A DNA stretch of 64,000 nucleotides, taken from Azolla caroliniana (lineage: Eukaryota > Polypodiophyta). The stretch spans positions 14,508,001-14,572,000 of the forward strand of contig JBHGNT010000012.1 of NCBI GenBank assembly GCA_043228905.1, written 5' to 3'. The translations under genes and the position numbers were made by a program. The notes below the pieces were generated by a model that was not told the origin of the DNA, did no database searches, and saw nothing but the letters and a program-made list of their open reading frames with translations. Position 1 is the stretch's first letter. The number at the start of each line of letters is the position of its first letter. Of this stretch, positions 35,137-46,826 are shown in pieces.

Positions 35137-36612
35137 ATGGAGAACCAACAAGCAGTCTTAGAGCCACAGATCAACCAAGAAGCTGTTGTGGGGCCACAAA
35201 TCAACCTGGTGTTACAAATGGTTGAAAGAATGATGCAAAGCCAAGAACATGCAACTGCTCTTCAACGAATTGATCATGCTATTGACAAGCTTGTAGAGAA
35301 TTTGAAGGTAAAAATATATCTAAATTCTTACAAGTATATGTTATTGAGATGGGTAGTCTCGGAACTTGCAACAAGTTCTAATGATTGGGTTGCATTTGAG
35401 CAAGCTTTATTAAATGAGTACATGCTTGGTGATACAATCCGAGCGTCAAGGAGGAGTTTCCTAGATTGGGTGGACAAAGAGGACAAGAAGATTTCAGTGA
35501 TGGAGTTGTTAAAAGACTTTGAAGCTCGGTATAACCAATTAACGAGGACCGAAAGGACTCTTTTGGAGTTGGAGAAGGTCATATTATTCTTGAAGGCATC
35601 TGACCGATCCTATTGAGAAAAATTAGTTGCATTCCTAGAAGATTGGACTACACCGACTGGTCTAGAGTCCAATTGGAATCGAGTACATGAAGCTTGTAAT
35701 AGAATCAACAAAAGAGCCCAATGATGTGAAGATCTTTCGATTGCCGGGGGTATGAAAGATGAAATGAAGACAACCATCAAGGAGGATACTGGGAGTCCGT
35801 CAACTATTTCCAAGGTACCCAAAACAGTGATGGACTATCTTATCAAAGGTATAAAAGATCTTTCATTACATGTTGCAAACCTACAAGAAAAAAAATCCTC
35901 ACAACCCCAAAAAGATTATGAAAGAAGATGCATATGGTGTGATTGCGTCGACCATTCAAGAGGAGGGTGTGATAACTATCAAGAAGCGATAGAAAGAGGG
36001 GTGATATTCTTCAAAGATGGTAAGATTCATTCTTCTAAAACTCGATTACCTCTCCGAACTAACTTTAGAAGAGGTGGTATGAGAAGGATCATCAAAGACG
36101 CGGAAATAACTAGGAGACAAGCTGTCTATCAACCAACAACTACAGTCATCCATGTTGGTGAAGGAGGATTTGAATCTGAATTTTGGCTGTGTATTTTGAA
36201 AGCTGCAAGAAAGGGTAAAATCAAGTTTGAAAAGTTGAAGTCTGGAGGTGATGCTGCCCGAAGCAAAATTGGTTGGGAAGACCCAGTGGATGGCCTCTCA
36301 GCTTTCACGAATGTTGCAACAACCCAAGCCCATGAAGTGATCATGGAAGAGAAGTGGAAATGGGCGGAAAATGAAGATAACAAGAAGAGGGAGCTAAGAA
36401 GCGCTAAAAAGAGGGACTCGACAGAAAGTCCAAAAATGGTAAGCCTTGACATTGAAAAAGGTAAGGATAAGAAGAGTCCCTCCTTCAAATTATTATCTGA
36501 TATTGAAGCTTTAACTGATTTAAAAAAAGTATTGGAAGAAAGAATTTTAGATAGCAAAGTGGAACTTTCCTTGAGGGAACTTTTGGACATAGCTAAAAAA
36601 AGAATTTCATGA
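35137..36612 (+). pseudogene. Gypsy-B gag
   Basis: One frame has in-frame TGA stops at 35614-35616 and near 35720. It reads the gypsy gag domain (WVAFEQALLNEYML, SVMELLKDFEARYNQL, ELEKVILFLKASD), then a CCHC knuckle near 35933 (CIWCDCVDHSRGGC), then a charged Lys/Glu-rich tail. It ends at a run of seven A residues, beyond which the protease frame is +1. Gag would form the virus-like particle. This copy is not intact. Confidence 0.82.
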
Positions 36613-37240
36613 TGCAATAATAGATGGAATTAAAAGAAAACGACAAAGTATTGAAGTGGCCGAAAACCCAGGAAGTGAAGTAAAGAAAGCAACGATGGAA
36701 GTTCTCAAAGGTGAACCAAGCTCTTCCATTGTTGGTACACAAGCTATTGCGACGACAACTTTTGAAGAGAAGCCGAAAGAGCTAAAAAGCTACTATGCTA
36801 AGAAACATTGGGCAAGAGCAACAACTGAGACACCCGTGATGATTGAAAACCTTGAAGATCCGGCCGTGGCCTTAATTGACCACGGCTCAGAAATTAATCT
36901 AATTTCTTATGATATTTATAGGAAAGGCGGATGGCCAATGGAAATGAATCATGGGTGGAGGGTAAAATCGGCTAATTCAATGATTGTGCAACTTCATGGA
37001 GCTTGCCCAAACATCAAAGTCACCATTGGAGATGTGCCAATAGAGCAACATTTCTTTATCCAAAAGACCTCGTCATACTTAGTGATTCTTGGTCAACCAT
37101 ATATAACATCTTCTAGGATGGAGATGAAGGTGCTTGAAGATGGCTCGACATATGCTAGAATTCGGAGTACTGATGGTAAAAGAAATGTTCAATTTCTTAC
37201 TGTTAGGTTGGAGCATGATAGAAATAAAGAAGAATTATGA
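36613..37240 (+). pseudogene. Gypsy-B aspartic protease
   Basis: Reading in the +1 frame after the A7 run, the segment contains VALIDHGSEINLIS (active site near 36870) and LVILGQPYITSSRME, the flap/second-half signature of gypsy proteases. The active-site triad is DHG rather than DSG or DTG. The same clade is likely to use this form regularly, since the surrounding residues are well kept. It ends with a stop at 37240. Confidence 0.78.
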
Positions 37241-37297
37241 ATTAACTCATGTGAGCATGATATGTCATCTTATGAGTCGAGTTTTTAAATAAGATAA

Positions 37298-38437
37298 TTG
37301 ATGGGCAAGGACACAATGGTCCCAAAGCTTTTCTTTCCTTGCAAAAATGTTTTTTCAATTAATAAAACAATCAATACTTTCTCTAATATAATGGATGGCT
37401 TTACCTGTTACTTTGATGTGGAAAGTCATGCACAAAATAAAGGGAGCAAGAAGATGTTGGATGCATTGTGCACTTCAAGGATGATCGAAAGGGAAGACAT
37501 GATTTCTGGTATGTTTCTTGAATATTCACATGTGGATATAGTCAAAATATTAGAAAATTGCTTGAATGAGAAAGAATGCGACAAGAGATTTGTTCGTGTA
37601 AATTCTGTTGATATGTACCTTCATATTGTTGATTTTATTGCAAAAAATGGTTGTATAGCTAATAGTGAAATAGTTGGCAATAGCTATCATGAAATAACTA
37701 ATGAAAATAAAGCAAGTAAAAATAGCTATGCAATAATAGTTAACACTAAATATAAAACAATAGACAAAAAGGTCAAGCCTGTGACTATGAATCGCCTATG
37801 GATAGTACTGAAAAGAAAAAGAATGTTGTGTTTGAGCCAACATTGCGGGATTCTAAGGATATTGGTCATAAGTTTACAAATGCTACTCTAGATCAACTAA
37901 AATTGAGTGAGAATGATTTTCTTTTGCCTATTGACAGACAATGTTTTCGAATTATGATTGCTAGTCATGGGAAAGCATTTGCATTTGAGTCCAATGAAAT
38001 TGGTTGTGTAGATCCCACAGTTGTGGAACCAATGATTATATTTATAGTTCCGCATATTCCTTGGAATTTAAGGCCTATCCCTGTTCCTCAGGCCCAAATA
38101 CCGCAAGTAATAGCTTTGCTTAAGGAAAAAATAGAAATGGGTATCTTGGAGCCATCAGATGCCCCCTACTCGAATAAGTGGTTTATTGTACCTAAAAAGA
38201 ATGGTTCATTTAGGATTTAAAGCTTGTCAATAGGGTTACTATTCAAAATGTCGGTGTTGGACCGATCGTAGATGCCTTTGCATAAGCTTTCGCAGGAAGA
38301 GGTATATATTCTATGTGTAATTTGTATTCAGGGTATGATCAATTTCAGTTTGCTATTGATAGTCGTGATATAACTACTATAAGAACACCAATTGGATTGA
38401 TGCAAATGTGCTACAAATTCAGTGGCACATATGGTGA
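37298..38437 (+). pseudogene. Gypsy-B linker and N-terminal RT
   Basis: Two overlapping frames (37298-37891, then 37798-38220) read a linker and the start of RT: GILEPSDAPYSNKWFIVPKKNG, then after a stop at 38218 a frameshifted YSGYDQFQ region and IRTPIGLMQMC. The RT catalytic YxDD and everything downstream are missing, because the copia-H LTR begins at 38465. The integrase end of this lineage is not in the window at this position. Confidence 0.78.
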
Positions 38438-38464
38438 ATGTTATGAATAAAATTTTAATAGTTT

Positions 38465-38868
38465 TGTTGAGCAAGCAAGCTCAACTGGATCCGGATCAGC
38501 TGAATAAGCCTGAGCCAGATCGGTATTCAGATGGTATCCGGAAACAACCGGCCGGATCGGGTAGCTGGATTCAAGCAGGAACCGGAAGCCTAGTAGTAGC
38601 CTAGACTACTAGGTAATCATTGTCTCGTAGTTAGTGTCAGTCGCACTTGTGAGCATTGAAGTACTTGTCAGTCCTTTATGGACTTGTATAAATAGTGCTA
38701 TTTAGCACGTTGTAGACACAGAGTGTTTTAGAGTTAATTTTTGAATATAGTTTTATGTTTTGCTCTCTCTGTCTCCTCTGTGTTTGAAGCTTTTCCATTA
38801 AACCTTCATCTCATTTTCTATTGCTATCCGACTGAACCGGTTTTGTCTGACGCTTCCGCACATTAACA
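38465..38868 (+). repeat. 5' LTR of copia-H
   Basis: About 404 bp from TGTTGAGCAAGC to CACATTAACA, with a TATAAATA box at 38687-38694. It directly truncates the gypsy-B pol. Confidence 0.8.
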
Positions 38869-38874
38869 TTCACA

Positions 38875-38886
38875 TGGTATCAGAGC
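38875..38886 (+). other. Primer binding site of copia-H
   Basis: TGGTATCAGAGC, initiator tRNA-Met type, six bases after the proposed LTR end. Confidence 0.88.
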
Positions 38887-38967
38887 GCGAGGGTTGAGAA
38901 CCTCTACAACCGACATTTGCTTCCGTAGATGAACCCTAGAACCCGTAACAACAAATAGAGAGAAGAT

Positions 38968-39074
38968 ATGGACAGAGGAATGGCGAGTTCACTTCCAACA
39001 GAGAAGCTTTGTGGAAGGAACAAATGAAGTAGCACTGGAGCCGTCACACAAAGACTTCCCGATATGGGAGCAAG
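38968..39074 (+). pseudogene. Copia-H gag, N-terminal piece
   Basis: It begins MDRGMASSLPTEKLCGRN, like copia Gag starts, then has a TGA and a frame change before HKDFPIWEQ. Gypsy-M interrupts it here. The second piece starts at 55369. Confidence 0.75.
39070..39074. repeat. Target-site duplication of gypsy-M, left copy
   Basis: GCAAG is repeated at 55364-55368 on the far side of the 16-kb insertion. Confidence 0.93.
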
Positions 39075-39522
39075 TGTTAATCCTGAGGGTCGGACAATGG
39101 CCTAACACAGGGTTTCTCCGGAAGACACTTCACCAAAGGGGTGTTACGATGAGATAACTTAAGACACAACAATTAATCCGACTTAATTGGCTACTTAGCA
39201 ATAAGGCATTCACTTAATACACGGGTATGATATAACAATTAAGACAGAACGGTAATCAATATGTGAAGATAAAACAAGAAGCTTATATTAAATCTCCGTT
39301 AAAGTTTTACATTGTAACCGGGCCTTTATATAGGTCACCGGTGCTGCATACAAAACGGTGCCAACCGGCACCTGTTCGGAATCGGTCCGGATCCGGATCG
39401 GCATACCGATTCCGGTCCGTCCGTTCACTACATAATTATAATCTACTTTACTTAATTAAATATATTCCGAACAACCATCCCTTTCACATTCTGGTCTCTG
39501 CTCCTTTGCCGACCGGGTAACA
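39075..39522 (-). repeat. 3' LTR of gypsy-M
   Basis: This 448-bp LTR (TGTTA/TAACA ends) has on the minus strand a TATATAAAGG box (near 39329) and ends GGATTAACA at 39075. It shares family sequence with the LTRs of gypsy-P. Confidence 0.93.
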
Positions 39523-39575
39523 CATGGCACGCCCGTGGGGCAGTACCTTGTACGTCGAATCCCACTATCCGGCCC

Positions 39576-42500
39576 TTAGCCTTCGTCCAAGATATCCAGA
39601 ATACTCTGCTCCAGGGTATCTAATGGTTGTTCGGAATTCGGTTGTTGCGGCTGTTGTTGTTGCGGTGGCTGCGGCTCCTCCGACTGTTGCGCTTGAGAGG
39701 GCGTTTGTTCGGTTCCCGGTACCGGCGGTTGTGGCAGTGATTCCTCCGTTAGCTGCTCCGCCGGATTTGACTCCGGTTCACTCGCCCCAACCTTGTCTCC
39801 GTCCGGTCCTTGCTCCGGTGATGGCTCCTCATCGCTGAGGTTGATGGTCGCCGCCTGCTTTGCTTCTTCTCTTCGTAGCCTGGTCTGTTCATAGCTCTCA
39901 AACTGGATTTGAGCATCCAGTTGATCATCATCTAGCTGGGCTACAAGTTGCCAGACCATTGTTGCTTGCTCCTTTGCCAGAGTTACAAAATCTTCGGCTA
40001 ACTCATCTCTTACGGCGGTGAAGTCCTCCTTCATTAGCATGTAGCAGTCGTCGCCATCCTTCTGCCGGTTTTCTGCGTCCACCTGTAGCAACTGGAGCTT
40101 GGCTGTGTGCTTTCTGCCGTTACAAAATCTTCGGCTAACTCATCTCTTACGGCGGTGAAGTCCTCCTTCATTAGCATGTAGCAGTCGTCGCCATCCTTCT
40201 GCCGGTTTTCTGCGTCCGCCTGTAGCAACTGGAGCTTGGCTGTGTGCTTTTGCCCATTTGTCCCACCATTGTGCGGATCTTTCGTCAATCAAGCATTTGG
40301 TCTTGTTCCTCCATGCCTGGACAATGAACTGGATCTGCTCCAATCCCATCTTTGATTTGTCCTCCGCGGCTTACCGTTCATCCTTCAACTGCTTGATGAG
40401 TGCCACCATATCCACCTCTTGCTCCTGGTAATGTGACAATTGGGTTTGATAAGTGTTCTGCAGCCTTTGCAAGATCATCGTCGCTCTTTCCTTCTCTTCA
40501 TAATGCTGCTTATACAGTTCCATCCGTTCTTGCGCGGCTTCCTCCAGCAGCGTGGTTCTTTCAGCCCGTTCCTCTGCCAGCGCCGTCTCTACTTGGTGTA
40601 CCTCCTACCGGAGCTCTGCCATTTTCTCTTGTTGTTTCTTATGCTCCGTATCCAGGTGCTTGTAGTCTCGGTGCAGGTGCTCAAAATCATCAGTCTTTTG
40701 CTTTAGCTTTTGGTTGAGTTGCCGGCGAGCGCGGTCTTCCCGGTCCTTCTGTTGACGAAGTTCTTCTTTCAGCCTTTCGATCTCTGTTTCCGCCATCTGT
40801 CGCAACTTCTCCTTTTCTTGCAGCGCCTTCTCTTTCTCCTCCTTTAGCCGGTCGTAGGCCTGATGTCCTTTCCACAGATTCTCTTCTGCTTGGCGGAGGT
40901 TCTCAGTAGTCTTTCGTTGCTCTTCTTCTGCCGCTTTCTTCAAGTCCCACTCTCGGGTGCGTAATGCTTCCTGTGCGGCCAGTTCATCTCTTAATTCAAC
41001 AAGATCTTTTGCTTGCGCCGCCACTATCTCCGGGACTGGTTCCGTCCCCGGGGTCTTATTGTTATGTATAGGTGCCGATGCTTCTTTATTCTGTACATCT
41101 ATTGGAGTCACCGGTGCTTGGACTTGTGGTTCGGTTAAGGCCATTTTGGCCAATTCTTCTGTGGCGAGGTCCAAGTCTTGTTCTAGGCTCCGGATCCTTG
41201 ACCGGGCCGTCTCTAGTTCTCCGGTTGTGACGAGCAACCGGTCCATGTGCGCTTTCTCTTCCACCTCTATGTAGTGTACCACTCCGGCAATCTGTTCTAC
41301 AATCCATCGGAGCCATTGGCTGCCGGTGCCCTGTTGTTGCGTCTGCCCTGAGGGTTGGTTGTGGGTGTCGCTGGCCAGTGGTTGGTTTTGTCCAGTTGCG
41401 TCCAGTTGCAACTCTGGCTCTTGTTGGTGACCACTTTGCCGGTCTGGTTGCGGCTCCGTTGGCCGCTCCACCTCTGAATGCTCTTGGCCTGCCGGTGGGG
41501 TCGGCAACTGTACTTCCGGCGCTTGCATTTTGGGTCTTGCCGTATCCTGACCCGCCGGTAGAGGTTGTTGTGCAGGGAGCTCTGTGACCAGTTCTGGGTG
41601 AACCGGTTCCGGTGCCATCCTTGGTGCGGGCTGCTCAGGGCGGGGTACAAGCGTTCCATCCTTCTTTGGGTCCGAACGCCCCCCGGCATGTTCGGAGGTG
41701 CTTGCCTTCTGGCGCTGCTGGAGGTGCTCTAACGGTTCCTCCTCCACTTCCTCCTCCTGAGTCCCAATGTTGATTTTCGCTGCCAAGGGGTTCGACGCTT
41801 GTTGAACCGGTCGGCTAAGCCTGATCTTGATAGGCCGTACCGGTGGCTCCTCCTGCGTTTCTGCCTACCGCTTCCTATTGGCGCACTCCTTTGCCGCCTA
41901 GTCCGTGTCGGCCGCCTTCCCTTTGGTTGCCTTAGAAGCCAACAACTGCTGCCGTTTCAAGGCCATTTTCGGGGAGCCTTTGGTTGTCCTTCCCTGCTTC
42001 GTGGTCTTGACTGGCTCGATAGGTGGCGCCAATAGGGTGAGCCATTGCGCCACTGCCGTCCATATCTTCCGACCCTCTTTGCCTCTGATAGAGTCGATGG
42101 CCGCACAAAGGCCATCCGCAATCAGTACCGCCTAGTCCACTTTCACACCTTCATATGTGGCTATGATTAAGTCAGCCCGGTTCTGGGGCATGCACGGGGG
42201 TCGAGGGTATACATGTCCGAATTCATGGAGCACACGGGCAATCTCTTGAAAGAGAGGATCTTCGCCGCCCTGTGTCCGGTAGGCCTTGCTTGCCGGAGAG
42301 TATTCCCCAAAGTATTTTCGGAGCTGTTCCGGGGTAGGGTTGTCGATATTGAAGATTCCCCCTTCCGGAAGGCCAAGCAACGCATGGATGGCCTCCTTAG
42401 TAATAAACTCTGTGTCGATTTTTTTGACTATCTTCTACGCCTCCCGGTGTGGTGGCGCCTCCATGATGGTGAGGAAACCCTCTAAGCCGTGTTGCCTTAG

Positions 42501-42698
42501 CCACTTCTTGGCTGCTTCAGAGAGTGCTTGGCAGTCCATGGCTTCGTCGAGGTCGGTGAGCGCTGGTGAGGGTTGTGTGTGAGGAGTCTCTGTGTGCGTG
42601 GGCTCGCGTCTGCTAATCTCCAATCTCCTGTCTGCGTTTGTGCTCCTCTGTTCGCGAAATGTCAGGGTTTCTATGTGGCGGGGGTCTTCTTGTTGCAT
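39576..42698 (-). pseudogene. Gypsy-M ORF2: unknown protein with long coiled coil, in the env position
   Basis: I do not recognise this protein. On the minus strand it runs from an ATG at 42698 (MQQEDPRHIETL) to the stop at 39576 (ending LEQSILDILDEG), about 1000 codons with at least five stops and a 137-bp duplication. In order: a disordered start; a conserved globular region (42600-42000: AAKKWLRQHGLEGFLTIMEA, LPEGGIFNIDNPTPEQLRKYF, PRPPCMPQNRADLIIATYEG, WLTLLAPPIEP); a basic linker; a Pro/Gln/Thr-rich stretch (41780-41330); a long Glu/Lys/Arg/Gln coiled coil (41320-40250); an acidic Pro/Gln-rich tail. No signal peptide or membrane segment is visible, so it is unlike a typical Env. The antisense fragment at 52070-53463 and the C-terminal copy in gypsy-P show the same protein in two other copies. 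Confidence 0.72.
39982..40247. repeat. 137-bp tandem duplication in gypsy-M ORF2
   Basis: GTTACAAAATCTTCGGCTAA starts at 39982 and again at 40119, and the copies differ at very few bases. The unit length is not a multiple of three, so it shifts the ORF2 frame. Gypsy-P lacks it. Confidence 0.88.
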
Positions 42699-42731
42699 GT
42701 TGGCGCCTGTTTTTTTTTTCATTACCTGCAC

Positions 42732-42926
42732 GTGTGCACGTCGTGTACTAAAATAGAATGTCGTGCCATGTGGCGGCGGTTTAATACCCTATTAATAGCC
42801 CACTACGTACCTTTTCAAAGTGCTTGTTCACTCCTTGTTTTTGCATGTGTCCGTTCATCCCTCGCCCTTGCATGATTTACTTTGATTTGATTTGATTTGA
42901 TTTGATTTTTTTTTTACATGGTTTTG
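42732..42926 (-). other. Spacer between pol and ORF2, possible splice acceptor
   Basis: This noncoding stretch keeps the block AAAGGTACG...GGCTAT...ATTAAACC...CACATGG...TAGTACACGAC in common with the antisense copy at 53464-53749, although the two copies differ greatly elsewhere. CTATTTTAG just before TACACGAC could be a 3' splice site for an ORF2 mRNA. A GATTT pentamer repeat lies near 42880-42905. Confidence 0.4.
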
Positions 42927-45900
42927 CTAATTAGCAACTGATTCCACTGGACCCCTATCCGGATTGTGATCCTTGCCGGACACTGGACCGCTTGCCGTCG
43001 CTTCCGACTTACCGGTGTCCGGTTCTGTGTCGCCCTTCACTTGTTTAAATGGGTTTCTTGGCATGGGTCCATTGTATAGTTTGAGTCGGAACCCATTGAC
43101 CCATTTACCCAGAACCTCGCCGGCGAGTGTCCCTAATTGGTAGGAACCGTTGAACTCTTGCGTAATCTAGTATGGTCCAGTCCACCGAAACCGTAGCTTT
43201 CCCGGCATCTTACCCATCCGGGTCTGGAACACGAGTACCGGCTTACCGATGCCGAACATCTTTTTGTTCCCTTTTCAGTGACGATCCATGAACGCTTTCC
43301 TTCGCCGTTGCTCTAGTTCTAGGTGCATGATGCTGGCTAGCCGATGTTCTTCCAATTCGCACAGCGCGTTTAACCAGATAGCTTCCGATTCCTTCTCATT
43401 TAGGCGTTCCCAAATCTGTATTCGTAAACTCGGGACCTGGAACTCTATCGGCATCACTGCTTCCAATCCGAATGCTAGGCGGAACGGTGTTGTGCGGATA
43501 CTTGTCTTATATGCCGTTCGGTAGGCCCAGAGTGCACTGTGCAACTTTGTATCCCAATCCGTCCGGTTCTCATTGACGATTTTCCGCAGGATATTCTGTA
43601 GTGTTTTATTTGTTGACTCTGCTAATCCGTTGGCTTGCGGATAATAGGGAGTGCTCCGTTTGTGCACCACCGCATAAAATGTCGTCAAACGTTCCACTAC
43701 TTGCCCTAAGAAGTGCCCACCTTGGTCACTTATGAGCTCTATCGGACATCCATATCGGCACCAGATGCATTCATTTAAATTTTTTGCCGTGGATGCCGCG
43801 GTGTTGTCGCGTAGTGCTTTCGCTTCCACCCATTTTGTGCAGTAATCCGTAGCGACGATCACGTACCGGTTGCCGGTTCTCATTGCCGGTGGTTTGAATG
43901 GACCGACAAAATCTAGCCCCCATTTTTGAAATGGTTCTAATGGTAGCACGGGCTGGTGAGGCATTCTGGCCTGTTCGGTTGGTTGGCCCATTCGTTGACA
44001 TAGGTCGCATTCTTTAGCGTACCGGACTGCATCCTTCAATGTTGTCGGCCACCATAGTCCGCTCTGCCATATTTTCCTTGCCGTAGCGTCTCCGGCATAA
44101 TGTCCTCCAGCCACGCCGCAGTGTGCTTCGCGTAATATTATTTCCTTTTTGTCGCTGCGCACTGCACGCCGCCATATGCCATCGGCGCCTTTGTGGTACA
44201 GGGTGTCCTGTAATAGACAGAAGTGCCGGCTTTGAATTGCTAAGCGTTTCCTCTCGTCTCTGTTCATCTCCTCCGGAGGTAGGCCGATGCTTAGAAATTG
44301 GTGCATGTTGGTAAGCCACTTGTCTTCCTCTGCGACCGAACTATCCGTTGCCGTTTGTGCTGTGACTCTAAACAGCTCTGCATCCGGAAAGTCGTTTGGG
44401 ACTCCGTCACCGGTTTCGCTGGAATCCAACCGTCTTAAATAGTCCGCTACCACATGTTGTATGCTGGGTCGGTGGAATATTTCGAACTCGAATTCTTGCA
44501 ATAGTAACGTTCACCAGGCCAGCTTACCGGTGAGTGATGCTTTGGACACCAAGTAGAGTAGCGTCGAATGATCTACGTGAAAGGAAAATTTCCTTCCCAA
44601 TAGATAGTGTCTAAACTTGGTGACACTGTAGATCATCCCCAAGGCCTCCCTTTACGTTGTGGAATAATTTTGTTCCGCTTGGGACATCTTCCGGCTGGCA
44701 TAATAGACTGGCTAGTACCATTTCGGTTCTGTTAGTTGCATCAGAGCGCTCCCGATTGCAATGTCGAACGCGTCAACGAACACATGGAACTCTTTGGACC
44801 AATCCGGAGGTTGCACCACCGACGCTTGTGACAACAGTAATTTTAGTGCATGGTAAGCCTGGTCTTCTGTGTCCGTCCATCGGAACGGTGTCCAATGTAC
44901 TATGGCATGCAGTGGTGTAGCCAGGTCTGCCAGATACCGGAGCATTCTGCTATGCCACTGAATTTGTCCTAAGAACCGGCTTAGTGCCTTTGTCGTGGTT
45001 GGTGCCGGTGCCTCCAGGATTGCTTTTACTTTGTCCGGATCCACTGCGATACCGTCTTTGTTTACTATGTGGCCCAGTAACGCTCCACTGGTTACTCCGA
45101 ACACGCATTTTGCCGGGTTCAGGCTTAGTCGGTAAACCCTACATTTTTCTAGGCATAATCGGAGGTGCTGAAGGTGATCCCTTTCTTGGCTATAAATAGC
45201 GTAGTCATCCAAAAACACCTGCATGAATGCCGGAATGAATTCCTCGAAAATTTCCATGATGATCCGCTGGAAGGTTGCCGGTGCCGTTTTTAGTCCGAAC
45301 ATCATTACTACGGCAACGAAGACTCCCCATTCGGTGACAAAAGCAGTTTTCTCCTGGTCGGTGGGGTGCATCCGGATCTAATTATAGCCGCTGAAACCAT
45401 CTAGAAAACTGTACACCTTATGACCGGTGACCGCATCCAGGACTCCATCCGTAAATGGAAGTGGGAAGGCGTCCGTTACCGTAGCCGCATTCAATTTCCG
45501 GTAGTCGACACACACTCTGATCTTACCGTTCTTTTTGGGTACTACCACTATTGGGCTGAGCCATGTGGCTTTCTTTACCAGTCGGAGGAAGCCCACTCTT
45601 AGCAACTTGTCGATTTCTTCTTTGACTTTTGCTGCGTAATTCGGGTTCATCCGGTAACCCTATCGCGCTGCCGGTTTGGCGTCTTTACTCAGATGTATCT
45701 GGGGTTGATATAACTGAGGATTGAGTCCCGACATGTCCTCGTAGGACCAGGCGAACACATTGCGAAATTCTTTTAGGAGTGTGATCATTGCCGTTTTGTT
45801 CTCCAAAGTCATTTCCTTTGCAATGTGCACCGGTCTTGTGTCCTCTGTGGTACCTAGGTTTACCTCTTCTAGTTGGGATGCTTTCATGCGCTGTGATACT

Positions 45901-46434
45901 GCCATTTCTTTTTCCAGTGCCTCCTGTGCTTGCTGTAATTCCCGAATTGCTTCTTTATCCAGTTCCTCGTCGGTCCCGTTCGGTTGCAGTACGTACGGTG
46001 ATACTGCTTCGGCTACATCAATCTCGAACAGAGGTGCGATCTTCGGATTTTCTTGTAAGTATTGATCGACCTCTTCGTCCACCAATCCTTCCAGCATGTT
46101 GACACATTCCGCATATAGTGGCGTTGACTCCTTGCCGATACCGGGTCATGGTTGAGTCGGTACTCGTACTTTCGCTTTTCCACGCCGGAACGTAATTATA
46201 TTCTTCGTCCAGTTTTGCTTTATATGTGTTGTTTTTAACCAAGGGCGTCCCAACAATAGTGGGTACGCTCCCTAAGCCTGTAGTTGGAGAACTACTGCGG
46301 AAATACGAAATGTGTGACCCTCGATGGTCACTTCTAGATCGCGTATTAATGTGGTCGGCCGTATTGAGCTAGTGTCCGCCATCCGAAGCCAAAACGGGCA
46401 CGGTTCCCAGTCCTGGATTCCTAGAGTGTGACAT
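42927..46434 (-). pseudogene. Gypsy-M pol: RT, RNase H, integrase
   Basis: A single minus-strand frame holds about ten stops but no frameshift. RT (45660-44900) shows VVVPKKNGKIRVCVDYRKLN, FLDGFSGYN and the catalytic VFLDDYAIYS. RNase H (44850-44450) shows FVDAFDIAIGSAL and FHVDHSTLLY. Integrase (44150-43280) shows an HHCC region (AHCGVAGGHYAGDATARK to CDLCQRMG) and catalytic D/D/E in WGLDFVGPF, ISDQGGHF and NGLAESTNKT. The C-terminus has a GPY/F-like TGPY but no chromodomain. The first part (46434-45660) is the protease-RT linker (WEPCPFWLRMADTS, GAYPLLLGRPWL). Domain order and lack of chromodomain indicate a non-chromovirus gypsy lineage. Confidence 0.88.
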
Positions 46435-46439
46435 GTTCG
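46435..46439. repeat. Target-site duplication of solo LTR, left copy
   Basis: GTTCG is repeated at 47101-47105. Joining across the LTR restores the gypsy-M protease frame. Confidence 0.88.
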
Positions 46440-46784
46440 AGTTGGGAGACAGGTCCCTCTGGATGGGAAGACCCGGTGTGAACCGGATGAGGAGTACCCG
46501 ACAATAGAAGACTCGGTGAGAACCGGATGAGGAGTACCCGGAAACGCAAGAACCGGTGAGAACCAGATAATGAGTGCCCGGCAAGCGCTGAATGATGTAG
46601 GCCCGGTGAGGAGTGCTCACCGGATGAAGGGACATATTCGTAAATATGTTTCTGAGAGCCCATCGGGGCTATATTTGTAAATAGCCGAAAAGTCATTTTA
46701 GTATAAATATGACTTAGGGCAAACTATGTGTTAGAATGAGTTGTTGTCATTCTTGTTGGCGCAAGATTAGAGCGCGCAACTGTG

Positions 46785-46826
<42 letters not shown>

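Noticed and set aside
40957-41587. Plus-strand ORFs over the ORF2 region
   Set aside because: They are shadows of the minus-strand Gln/Pro-rich and coiled-coil coding sequence.
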